A DNA stretch of 64,000 bases from Bacteroidales bacterium (GTDB lineage Bacteria > Bacteroidota > Bacteroidia > Bacteroidales > UBA932): assembly GCA_016290385.1 (NCBI GenBank), contig JAEETO010000003.1, positions 1 through 64,000 on the forward strand. The letters run 5' to 3'. The translations under genes and the position numbers were made by a program. The notes below the pieces were generated by a model. The model saw only the letters and a program-made list of their open reading frames with translations, was not told where the DNA came from and did no database searches. This document shows, one piece after another, positions 55,696 to 64,000 of the stretch. Positions within the stretch are counted from its first letter, which is position 1. Each line of letters opens with the position of its first letter.

Positions 55696-56279
55696 TAGTT
55701 TGCAGGGATTCCCTGCATCCCCCGGTTTTTCCAGTCAGCCAGCGCGAAATCGCATCCTGCGGCATGTCCGCACTGGTAGTCGTGCATCGTGTCGCCGATG
55801 TAGAGCGTCGTGGCCGCTTTCGCGCCCGTTTTGGCGAAATACGCCAGCATCGGGTCGGGGAAAGGCTTGTGGCGCACGGAGTCGGCCGCACACACGACGG
55901 CGTCGAAACGCGGCAGAAGCTGGGCCAGATGCGGGTCGTATTCCAGTTCGAACTGGGAGCGGGACGTGACCACGCCGGTCCGCACGCCTCTTTCTTTCAG
56001 CGCATCGAGCGTCTCCTCCACCCCGGGGAACGGCGTCACCAGGTACATCAGTTCCTGGAAATGCTCCTCCCAGACTTCGGCGAAACGGTCTTTGTTGGAG
56101 TAGCCCAGCGTCGCGGAGGCCTTGGCGCTCGGAATCCCGAAAAAGTTGTAGGCCTCGTCGTAGCTCACTTCGCGGCCGGTCAGTTCGCGGATGGTCTGCA
56201 TGAGCGAGAGCACGCCCGTGCGCTCGGTATCGAGCAGCGTGCCGTCGATGTCGAACACGAAGTCGGTGTAGGCTTTCAT
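55626..56279 (-). CDS. HAD superfamily hydrolase (phosphoglycolate phosphatase-like)
   Basis: FVFDIDGTLLDTERT...GVRTGVVTSRS...KPFPDPMLAYFAKTG...TLYIGDTMHDYQCGHAAGCDFALADW. Confidence 0.93.
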   Translation of the reverse strand: MKAYTDFVFDIDGTLLDTERTGVLSLMQTIRELTGREVSYDEAYNFFGIPSAKASATLGYSNKDRFAEVWEEHFQELMYLVTPFPGVEETLDALKERGVRTGVVTSRSQFELEYDPHLAQLLPRFDAVVCAADSVRHKPFPDPMLAYFAKTGAKAATTLYIGDTMHDYQCGHAAGCDFALADWKNRGMQGIPANYYFCDAEGLRSLIRLSRRIFSLP

Positions 56280-57241
56280 CGCTTGTCGATCTTGATGAGC
56301 ACCGGCAGGTGGTCGCTGTAACCGTTGTCGAAGGTGTTGCCGTAATAGCTGCGGCGCGGGGCCCCTTTGCGGAGCATGAAATTGCGGCTGAAGATCTCAC
56401 CGTAGTGGTTTTTGCCGTCGATGCGGCAGATGCGGAAGCCCTTGAGCCCGGAATAGGAGGGCAGCATGTTGTTCGAGACGATGATGTTGTCGTAGAGCAC
56501 CCAGCGGTGGTTGTGGATACTGGTCCCCTTCCCTTCGTCGGAGAGTTTCCAGAACGGATTGAAATACTCCCCGTCCGGCACGTTGAAAATGTTCTTGTGC
56601 GCCCGGAGCAGCATGGCAAGCGATTCGTCGGAAGGATTGTCGTTCATGTCGCCCAGGATCACGACCTTGATGTCGGGATAGTCGCGGCGCATGGCGGCGG
56701 CATGGTCGCGCAATGTCTCGGCGCCGGCCCGCCGGAAACCTTCGGAGGCGGCGACGCCGGTCCGGCGCGACAGGAAATGGCAGATGTAGAAGGCGAACAT
56801 CTCGCCGTCGAGGGAGCCCCAGGCCGACAGGATGTCACGGCCGATGTACTCCCGCCCGCTGCGCAGTACCAGCTTCAGCGGCTCGCAGCCCATGAGCGTA
56901 AATTTGTCGGGGCGATAGAGCATGCCGACCTCCACGCCGCGGGCGTCGTTCGATTCGAAATGGATGCATTTGTAGTGAGCACCTGTCATCCGTTTCTGCG
57001 CCACCAGGTCCTGCAGGACCTTGAGGTTCTCGACTTCCGACACGCCGGCCACTACCGGGAAACCGTTGTGGGCCGAGGCGACAGCCGAGAAGATTTCGCT
57101 CAGGTTCTCGAGTTTCTTGAGGTACTTGTCGCGGGTCCAGCGCCGGTCGCCCATCGGGGTGTACGCGTCGTCATCGGTCTGGGGATCGTCTATGGTATCA
57201 TAGAGATTCTCGAGATTGTAGAACATCAAGGTATAAGCCAT
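56276..57241 (-). CDS. Endonuclease/exonuclease/phosphatase family protein
   Basis: MFYNLENLYDTIDDP...VVAGVSEVENLKVLQDL...VVILGDMNDNPSDESL...YGNTFDNGYSDHLPVLIKI; ATGA overlap with the HAD gene. Confidence 0.93.
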   Translation of the reverse strand: MAYTLMFYNLENLYDTIDDPQTDDDAYTPMGDRRWTRDKYLKKLENLSEIFSAVASAHNGFPVVAGVSEVENLKVLQDLVAQKRMTGAHYKCIHFESNDARGVEVGMLYRPDKFTLMGCEPLKLVLRSGREYIGRDILSAWGSLDGEMFAFYICHFLSRRTGVAASEGFRRAGAETLRDHAAAMRRDYPDIKVVILGDMNDNPSDESLAMLLRAHKNIFNVPDGEYFNPFWKLSDEGKGTSIHNHRWVLYDNIIVSNNMLPSYSGLKGFRICRIDGKNHYGEIFSRNFMLRKGAPRRSYYGNTFDNGYSDHLPVLIKIDKR

Positions 57242-57245
57242 ACCA

Positions 57246-57253
57246 CAAATATA
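57246..57253 (-). promoter_or_regulatory. -7 box (TATATTTG) for the endonuclease/HAD transcription unit
   Basis: Plus-strand CAAATATA immediately upstream of the ATG at 57241. Confidence 0.4.
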
Positions 57254-57320
57254 AGAAAAATCTGGGATAATTCGTGCAGTTTTGCTATCTTAGCGATTTA
57301 TTATATTGGATGATTCCGGC

Positions 57321-58634
57321 ATGAAAAAAATATACGAAAACAATTTCTGGTACTATGTGCTTCGGTATCTTACCGATGCCTTTTTCCGGGGTTGTTTCAA
57401 GCGCTTGCAGTATGTCGGTCGCAAGAACGTTCCGAAAGACGGCGCCGTGATCCTGGCACCCAACCACTGCAACGCCCTGATGGATGCTTTCGGCGTCCTG
57501 GACATGGACCACAGCCACAAGGTATTCGTGGCCCGCGCCGACATTTTCCAGAACCCGATTGTCAAGAAGTTCCTCACTTTCTTGAAGATTATGCCCATCC
57601 ACCGGGTGCGCGACGGTTTCCGCAGCGTGCTGAGCAGTGACGAAACCACAGAAAAATGCATCGAGGTACTCAACAATCAGGTGCCTTTCTGCATCTTGCC
57701 AGAAGGAACGCACCGCTCGATGCACAGCCTGCTCCCGTTGGGTAAAGGCTTGTCGCGCATTGCCTGTGGCGCAGCCAGGACGATCACGGACGGACGGCAC
57801 GTGTACATCGTGCCCATCGGACTGGAATACGGCGACTATTTCCGCCTGCGGTCAAGCCTGCTGGTATCCATGGGACAGGCCATCGACGTGACGGAACTGA
57901 TCGCCGCCCACCCGGAAATGAACGAGCCCCAGCTGCTCAATCTGATCCGCGAACTGACGGCCGACAGCCTGAAGCAGCAGATTGTCTACCTCCCGGATGA
58001 CGGCGACTACGAAGCCGTCTGGGAGCTGGCGAAACTCATGAGCGGCAACATTTCCGAATACCGGCTGCAGGAACGCAAGGCAGCCAACCGTGCAGCCGTG
58101 GAACAACTGGAACGGCTCCGCGAACAGAAGCCGGACAAGGCCCGGACGCTCTTTGAAAAGGCCGTAGCCTGGAAGCAGGCACGGCAGGAAGCCAAAGTAA
58201 GCCTCCACGCCGCCCGCACCCGCCACCCGCTGGGCGCAGCGCTGTGGCGGACGGTCAAGATGCTCCTGGCCCTTCCCTTCGGGCTGGCCTTCACGCTGGT
58301 CTCCGTCCTGGCCTGGGGCGGCGGCGAATGGCTTGCCGGACGCACGGATGACCCTTCTTTCCGCAACTCGCTCCGCTTCGGCGTCGTGACGATCGTGTGG
58401 ACCATCCTGCTGATCGTCGCCGCGGTGGTGCTGTTCTGTACGGTCAGATGGTACTGGGCCCTGGCGGCGCTTGTGCTGCTGATGCCGGCCCCCTTCCTGG
58501 CCTATGAGTGGTTCGAGCAGCTGCGGCGGCTGGCCTCCTCCTGGCGCTACCTGTGCAACAGCCGCCTGCGCCGCCAGAAGCAGGTTTTGATGGATGAACT
58601 GAATGAAGATTTGGAAACAAATAAAAAACAATGA
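57321..58634 (+). CDS. 1-acyl-sn-glycerol-3-phosphate acyltransferase (LPLAT family)
   Basis: VILAPNHCNALMDAF (NHCNALMD variant of NHxxxxD), FCILPEGTHRSMHSLLPLGKGLSRIA; two C-terminal TM helices. Confidence 0.92.
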   Translation: MKKIYENNFWYYVLRYLTDAFFRGCFKRLQYVGRKNVPKDGAVILAPNHCNALMDAFGVLDMDHSHKVFVARADIFQNPIVKKFLTFLKIMPIHRVRDGFRSVLSSDETTEKCIEVLNNQVPFCILPEGTHRSMHSLLPLGKGLSRIACGAARTITDGRHVYIVPIGLEYGDYFRLRSSLLVSMGQAIDVTELIAAHPEMNEPQLLNLIRELTADSLKQQIVYLPDDGDYEAVWELAKLMSGNISEYRLQERKAANRAAVEQLERLREQKPDKARTLFEKAVAWKQARQEAKVSLHAARTRHPLGAALWRTVKMLLALPFGLAFTLVSVLAWGGGEWLAGRTDDPSFRNSLRFGVVTIVWTILLIVAAVVLFCTVRWYWALAALVLLMPAPFLAYEWFEQLRRLASSWRYLCNSRLRRQKQVLMDELNEDLETNKKQ

Positions 58635-58638
58635 TAGC

Positions 58639-59907
58639 ATGAAAAAACTTTTTGTTCTGCTGGTCGCCCTGACCATGGTCGCCGGGGCGTCGGCCCAACA
58701 GAAGAAAGCCGTCGAGAAGACAGGGTTCTCGTTCGGCGGTTTTCCGATTGTGGCTTTCGACCAGGACAAGGGCCTGCAGCTCGGCGCTCTGGCCAACATC
58801 TATGATTTCGGCAAAAGCGGCTGGTATCCCAACCCCCGGCAGCAGCTGTATCTGGAAGCTTCCTGGTTTACCAAGGGCTCGCAGCTCTACACGCTGAGCT
58901 ATGACAACCGTTTCCTGATTCCGGGCGTACGCTTTTCCTTCGCCGCCCAGTTCTACAATGAAAAAGCGCTGGACTTCTACGGCTTCAACGGCTACGAATC
59001 GTACTTCGATGCCGATCTGAACACAAAAGGATTCTACAAGATGGGCCGGAAGCTCCCTTACGGCAAGCTCGACTTTACAGGAAAGATCGTCGGCAACCTT
59101 TACTGGAAATTCGGCTATCACTTCAAGTATTTCATCCTGAATGAGTTCGAAAACGACAACACGAAGACCCTGCCTTACGAGAAAACGCTCTTCTCCTGGT
59201 ACAAGGACCTGGGCATGATCGCCCCCGACGAGCACAACGGTGGCATGTCCAGCGCCTGGCGCGCCGGCCTGTGCTTCGACAACCGCGACGTGGAGAACGC
59301 CCCGACCCGCGGCGTCTGGGCCGACGCCTTCATGGAATGGGCACCCAAGTGGATGGGCACCAACAAGCCCTACGGCCGTTACTACGCCGTGATGCGGCAG
59401 TATATCCCCTTCATGAAGAATGGCAACCTGGTCTTCGCCTACCGTGCCAGCGTACAGGGCTTCATCGGCAATCCGGCTTTCTACATGCTGCCTTTCGAGT
59501 CGATCCTGGGACCCGGCTATGACCGCGACGGTTTCGGCGGCTACCGCACCATCCGCGGCATCATGCGCAACCGCATCCAGGGCAAGGCCATCTGCTATTT
59601 CAATACCGAGCTCCGCTGGCGTTTCGCCACGGTCACCGTCCTCAAGCAAGAGCTGACCTTCGGCGCCAACGCCTTCTTCGACGGTGGCCGGGTGCTGCAG
59701 AACTACAGCTTCACCGAACCCAAGTCGGGCTATCCTGATTTTCTCACCCAAAAGGGAGTTGAGAAATTCCACCTGGCAGCCGGCGGCGGCCTGCGCTTCA
59801 TCCTCAACAAGAACTTCATCATCGCCGTCGACTACGGCCGTGCCTTCAACAAGCAGGATAACGGCAAGGGCGGTTCCCTCTACATCAATACCGGATATCT
59901 CTTCTGA
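58639..59907 (+). CDS. BamA/TamA-like (Omp85-type) outer-membrane barrel protein
   Basis: Signal peptide MKKLFVLLVALTMVAGASA; GVWADAFMEWAPKWMGTNKPYGRYYAVMRQYIPF...GPGYDRDGFGGYRTIRGIMRNRIQGKAICYFNTELRWRF...GLRFILNKNFIIAVDYGRAFN. Confidence 0.85.
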   Translation: MKKLFVLLVALTMVAGASAQQKKAVEKTGFSFGGFPIVAFDQDKGLQLGALANIYDFGKSGWYPNPRQQLYLEASWFTKGSQLYTLSYDNRFLIPGVRFSFAAQFYNEKALDFYGFNGYESYFDADLNTKGFYKMGRKLPYGKLDFTGKIVGNLYWKFGYHFKYFILNEFENDNTKTLPYEKTLFSWYKDLGMIAPDEHNGGMSSAWRAGLCFDNRDVENAPTRGVWADAFMEWAPKWMGTNKPYGRYYAVMRQYIPFMKNGNLVFAYRASVQGFIGNPAFYMLPFESILGPGYDRDGFGGYRTIRGIMRNRIQGKAICYFNTELRWRFATVTVLKQELTFGANAFFDGGRVLQNYSFTEPKSGYPDFLTQKGVEKFHLAAGGGLRFILNKNFIIAVDYGRAFNKQDNGKGGSLYINTGYLF

Positions 59908-61370
59908 TGCCTATGAAAAAATTCCTCTGTTCCCTGCTCGTGGTGGCGGCCGGCCTTCTTTCGACAGCCTGCCACGACGAGATTATCCAGAAACTCGACG
60001 AGCTGGAAGACCGCACCGACGAGCTGCTGCTCATGTGCAACCAGCTGAACGAGAATCTGGGCACCCTGCAGAACCTGGTGGAAGTCATCCAGCGGCAGGA
60101 CATGATCACCGGCATCACGGAGATCCGCTCAGGCAACACGGTGACGGGTTACCGCGTGAATTTCGTGCAGCACGAACCCATCACCATCTACAATGGTTCC
60201 GACGGCAAGAAGCCGCTGGTCGCCAGCCGGCAGGACCCCGACAACCGGAACTACTACTGGACGGTCCAGTATGGCGACGATGACTGGGACTGGCTGTACG
60301 CCCCTGACGGCACCAGGATGCTCGCCGTCGGCGTGCTGCCCTATGTCACAATCCGCAACGGGATGTTCGTTTTCTCGACCGACGGCACGAACTGGATCGA
60401 ACTCGGCAAGGCCGACGGCGAAGACGGCGACCAGATGTTCAAGAGCATCGACACCTCCAATGCCAATTACGTGATCATCACCCTCACCACGGGTGAGGTT
60501 TTCAAGATCCCCACCTACAGTGCTTTCCTGGCGCTCAAGTACGAGTACGACAAGGCCAATGAATCGGTGGACGCACAGGTGGAGATCATACGCGCCACGC
60601 AGGAAAAACTGACCTGGATCACTTCCATCGATCCCATTCTGGATGGCACTGACACCACGGGCCTGACTGTATCCCTGTCGAACGGCAAGCAATTCAGCAT
60701 CCACGACTGGACCACGACGCTGAGCCCCGCCATCTTCGTCAAGCGCGACACCGACGGCCACCTGTACTGGGCCTACACCATCGGGCTGTCCCCGGAGACC
60801 TGGGTCCTCACGCCCGAAGGAAAGAAAGTCCCCGCCGAGACCGGTTCCGTAGAAACCCCGCTGGTTTCCGTGACCCGCGACACCGACGGCCAGTATTACT
60901 GGGTGGTCATTACCCGGGACAGCACCGAGTTCCTGCGCTCTAAGGTCGCCGGCGACTGGCAACCCCGCGCCATCGATTCGGTCCAGCGGATCTTCCTGTC
61001 GGTCGACAACTATGCCGACTCCCTGGTCCTCGTGCTCAAGGACAGCACCCGTTTCGTCCTGCCCAAGCAATACAGCGTCACTTTCTCCGATGCCGACGGA
61101 AAACCCATCAACGGGAATATCTCCATGAAAGGCAAGACGGAGACCGTGGTCCGCTACCAGGCCAGCGGCAACAATCCTTCACTGTCCCTGCTCACGCAGG
61201 GAGGACTCAGCGCTTCGCCTTCGAAACTGGAAAACGGCGATCCCTGTTTTGTGGTCAAGACCGATTATGGTTTTTCTGCTGCAACAGCCAAGATCGTCGC
61301 GGTGTTCACCTTCCCGGAGGACGTCTCACCCGTCACCATTGTCAAAACCTTCACCGTCTCAAAGGAGTAA
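59907..61370 (+). CDS. DUF4988 (PL29 N-terminal-like) lipoprotein, paralog 1
   Basis: Lipobox LLSTAC; coiled coil LDELEDRTDELLLMCNQLNENLGTLQNLVEVIQ; INGxDGxxP-type blocks (ITIYNGSDGKKPLVASRQDPDNRNYYWTVQYGDDDWDWLYAPDG). Confidence 0.85.
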   Translation: MPMKKFLCSLLVVAAGLLSTACHDEIIQKLDELEDRTDELLLMCNQLNENLGTLQNLVEVIQRQDMITGITEIRSGNTVTGYRVNFVQHEPITIYNGSDGKKPLVASRQDPDNRNYYWTVQYGDDDWDWLYAPDGTRMLAVGVLPYVTIRNGMFVFSTDGTNWIELGKADGEDGDQMFKSIDTSNANYVIITLTTGEVFKIPTYSAFLALKYEYDKANESVDAQVEIIRATQEKLTWITSIDPILDGTDTTGLTVSLSNGKQFSIHDWTTTLSPAIFVKRDTDGHLYWAYTIGLSPETWVLTPEGKKVPAETGSVETPLVSVTRDTDGQYYWVVITRDSTEFLRSKVAGDWQPRAIDSVQRIFLSVDNYADSLVLVLKDSTRFVLPKQYSVTFSDADGKPINGNISMKGKTETVVRYQASGNNPSLSLLTQGGLSASPSKLENGDPCFVVKTDYGFSAATAKIVAVFTFPEDVSPVTIVKTFTVSKE

Positions 61371-61373
61371 GCC

Positions 61374-62849
61374 ATGATGAAACACAAATCTCTCTTCTCT
61401 CTCCTCCTGCTGGCGGTGCTGCTGTGCGGCTGCCATACGCAGATCGATTCCGACATCAGGGTCCTGGAACGGCGCATCGAAAAACTCGAACAGCGCTGCA
61501 ATGAAATGAGCACGACGCTGAGCGGCATCCGGACCATGCTCGACAACCTGAACCAATACGACTTCATCACCGACATCAAGCCTTTCTATACCAACGGGGC
61601 CGTAGCCGGCTATACCATCAGTTTCACCCACTCCGATCCCATCGTGCTCTACAACGGAACCGATGCCGAAACGCCGATCCTGGGCGTGAAGAAAGGAGAA
61701 GACGGGATCTGGTACTGGTCGGTCCGCTATCCTTCGCAGTCCGAAGATACGTTCATCACCGACAATTTCGGTGTCCGTATCCGGACTGATGCCGGATCCC
61801 CGCTCATCAAGATCGAGAACGGCCACTGGATGGTCTCCTATGACAACGGCGATGTCTGGCGCGACCTGGGCCGAGCCACCGGTGAAGACGGCGCCTCGTT
61901 CTTCTCCAGCGTAGAGAACAAAGGCGACTACATCCAGTTCAACCTGCTCAACGGAACCACGATCCAGGCCCCGACCTGGGCCGCTTTTGAAAAGCTGCAG
62001 GAGAATTGCCGCAAGACCAACGAGAACGTGGCATCGCTTACCTCGCTGGTGAAGCAGCTTACGGAAAAAGTATATGTCCAGAACATCTTCCCGATCCTGG
62101 ACAAACGCGACACCATCGGTTTCAGCCTCCGGCTATCCAATGGCAAGACCTATTCCTTCTACAACGGCCAGGGCACGAACGTGCCGGTCATCGGCGCCCG
62201 CACGGCAAGCGGCAGCGCCGATCCGGACGCCCTGTACTGGACCATCCGTTACGGGAACGATCCCGTCCAGTGGATCCTGGATGAAAACGGCAATAAGATC
62301 CAGGCAAACGCCCCCGAAGGCAAGACCCCGAAGATCTCGCTCCAGCAAGTGAAGGGAGACCCGACCTGGTACTGGGCCGTCGCCTATGGAGACGGCGCCC
62401 CGGCCTTCCTTCTATACAAGGGAGCCAAGGTCGCGGCCAGCGTCGTGGTTCCGGAAACCGTGGTCCAGAAGGTCGTACAAGTCACCGACGACATGGTCCG
62501 CATCACCATTGCAGAAGGCCTGAGCGCGGAGGTTCCGCTACCACATGCCATCCAGGTCAAATTAACCTCACCTGTCGTCCGTGACACCCTGGTCATCGGA
62601 TCGGGACAGACGCTCAGCTTCCGTTGCATCATTGAAGGGGCCGACGAGAAGACAGATTTGCTTCCGGTCTGCGATGAATATTTCTACGCCACTGCAACGA
62701 CAACAACGAGCGACCATTCGGACTGGAAGATTTCCGTCACGGCGCCGACGCCTTTCAAGGCCCCGTCCAGTTCCAAACTCAATCTACTGATCTCCAACGG
62801 ATACGGACAGATGAAAACCGTTGTCTTGAACCTGCAGCCCAAAGAATAA
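61374..62849 (+). CDS. DUF4988 lipoprotein, paralog 2
   Basis: Lipobox LLCGC; IRVLERRIEKLEQRCNEMSTTLSGIRTMLDNLNQYDFITDI; IVLYNGTDAETPILGVKKGEDGIWYWSVRY. Confidence 0.85.
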   Translation: MMKHKSLFSLLLLAVLLCGCHTQIDSDIRVLERRIEKLEQRCNEMSTTLSGIRTMLDNLNQYDFITDIKPFYTNGAVAGYTISFTHSDPIVLYNGTDAETPILGVKKGEDGIWYWSVRYPSQSEDTFITDNFGVRIRTDAGSPLIKIENGHWMVSYDNGDVWRDLGRATGEDGASFFSSVENKGDYIQFNLLNGTTIQAPTWAAFEKLQENCRKTNENVASLTSLVKQLTEKVYVQNIFPILDKRDTIGFSLRLSNGKTYSFYNGQGTNVPVIGARTASGSADPDALYWTIRYGNDPVQWILDENGNKIQANAPEGKTPKISLQQVKGDPTWYWAVAYGDGAPAFLLYKGAKVAASVVVPETVVQKVVQVTDDMVRITIAEGLSAEVPLPHAIQVKLTSPVVRDTLVIGSGQTLSFRCIIEGADEKTDLLPVCDEYFYATATTTTSDHSDWKISVTAPTPFKAPSSSKLNLLISNGYGQMKTVVLNLQPKE

Positions 62850-62862
62850 GGAGGATACGACC

Positions 62863-64000
62863 ATGAAAAGAACATTTCTGACTGTCTGCATTCTGCTGTC
62901 CACCCTCCTGCTGGGAGGCTGCCATGAAGATATCGAGCGGCGCATCAACGCCCTGAAAGAAGATGTCTCGACCATCGAACAACGCCTGGCTACGCTCAAC
63001 GAAGGGATCCGCAGCCTTTCATCGCTGGTGGAAGCCCTGGAGCAGAACGAACACATCACCAGCATCTCGCCCTGGACCGTCGGCAGCTGGAGCGGTTACT
63101 ATGTGACCTTTACCAGCGGCACCGTCCTGTCGCTGCGCAACGGTATCGACGGCGTCGCTCCCATCGTCGGCGTCAACTACAACGAAACCTTCAACGCCTA
63201 CTACTGGACCATCCAGATGGGCCCGTCGGGTACCGTGAACTGGATGACCACCAGCACCGGCCAAAGGGTCCGCGCCACGAGCATCGTGCCGGAACTCAAG
63301 ATCGAAGACGGCGTCTGGTGGTACAGTTTCGACGGCAGTTCCTGGGTCAAGGCCGGCTGGGGTCCCGCACAGGGAGAAAGCGGCTCATCGGTGTTCTCGA
63401 GCATCGATACTTCCGATCCCTACTATGTGACCTTCACGCTCTCGAACCGTACCAGCTTCAAGATTCCGACGCAAAAGGCCATCGACGAACTGAATGCCCA
63501 GTGCAACTCGCTCAACAAGTCGATTGAGGGCTATTCCCGGCTGGTCAACGAGATTCCTTCGTCCACCTTCGTCAAATCCGTATCGGAATTCGAGGAAGAA
63601 GGGACCAGCGGCATCCGCATCACCCTGGAAGACGGGCAGGTGCTCACCATCCGCAACGGCTATGACAACCGGGACTCCGTGCTGCTGAGTGCCCGGAAAT
63701 ATACGGACGGCAAATCCTACTGGGTCTATCGCAGCCATTCGGACCAGGAATATCAATGGCTCCGCTATGAGGGCAAGATGATCTGTGTCTCCTATGAAGA
63801 CATCACGCCCCATATCGGCATCACCGAATCGATGGGACAGCTCTATTTCACCGTTACCATCGGCGACGGAAAGACGGAGTTGATGCGCGATGCGAAAGGT
63901 AACCCCGTATGTGCCACCGGCAAGCTGGTCGAAGACTTCTTCAAGGCCGCCGATTTCTCGGATTCGCGCCAGGTGGTCCTGACCCTGTCGGACGGAACCC
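62863..64000 (+). CDS. DUF4988 lipoprotein, paralog 3 (partial, continues beyond window)
   Basis: ATG at 62863: MKRTFLTVCILLSTLLLGGCHEDIERRINALKEDVSTIEQRLATLNEGIRSLSSLVEALEQNEHITSI...; open to the window end, so absent from the ORF track. Confidence 0.88.
   Translation, partial: MKRTFLTVCILLSTLLLGGCHEDIERRINALKEDVSTIEQRLATLNEGIRSLSSLVEALEQNEHITSISPWTVGSWSGYYVTFTSGTVLSLRNGIDGVAPIVGVNYNETFNAYYWTIQMGPSGTVNWMTTSTGQRVRATSIVPELKIEDGVWWYSFDGSSWVKAGWGPAQGESGSSVFSSIDTSDPYYVTFTLSNRTSFKIPTQKAIDELNAQCNSLNKSIEGYSRLVNEIPSSTFVKSVSEFEEEGTSGIRITLEDGQVLTIRNGYDNRDSVLLSARKYTDGKSYWVYRSHSDQEYQWLRYEGKMICVSYEDITPHIGITESMGQLYFTVTIGDGKTELMRDAKGNPVCATGKLVEDFFKAADFSDSRQVVLTLSDGT

Overview
The window is about 64 kb of a high-GC Bacteroidota (Bacteroidales-like) chromosome. 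The evidence is lipobox lipoproteins, Oar-like TonB receptors, BACON, FISUMP and DUF4988 proteins, and TAnnTTTG-type -7 promoter boxes. I saw no rRNA, tRNA, CRISPR array, transposase or prophage genes. Main blocks: (1) guaB-surA-ostA on the minus strand, with the OstA-like gene running off the left edge; (2) a seven-gene type V (FimA/Mfa-like) fimbrial operon at 5.5-18.9 kb; (3) an L-threonine aldolase and a tricorn-like protease; (4) a roughly 1 kb non-coding, hairpin-rich island at 23.6-24.6 kb containing one 46-aa ORF; (5) a locus of two full-length Oar-like TonB receptors, one apparently plug-less relative, an OB-fold/BACON lipoprotein and a DRGH nuclease lipoprotein at 24.6-37.1 kb; (6) metK preceded by a SAM-II/SAM-V-like aptamer; (7) mutS2, cdaA and comF; (8) S46 and C69 peptidases and a TonB/DUF4876/DUF6850 locus; (9) an acyltransferase, a BamA-like barrel and three tandem DUF4988 lipoproteins running off the right edge. 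The observations most worth follow-up are a dispersed palindrome (GTCATTCCGGGCTTGACCCGGAATCT) that is inserted in frame in ostA and mutS2 and supplies the same C-terminal tail to two unrelated proteins, the structured 24-kb intergenic island, and the metK leader aptamer. Family names come from reading the translations; no database search was run.
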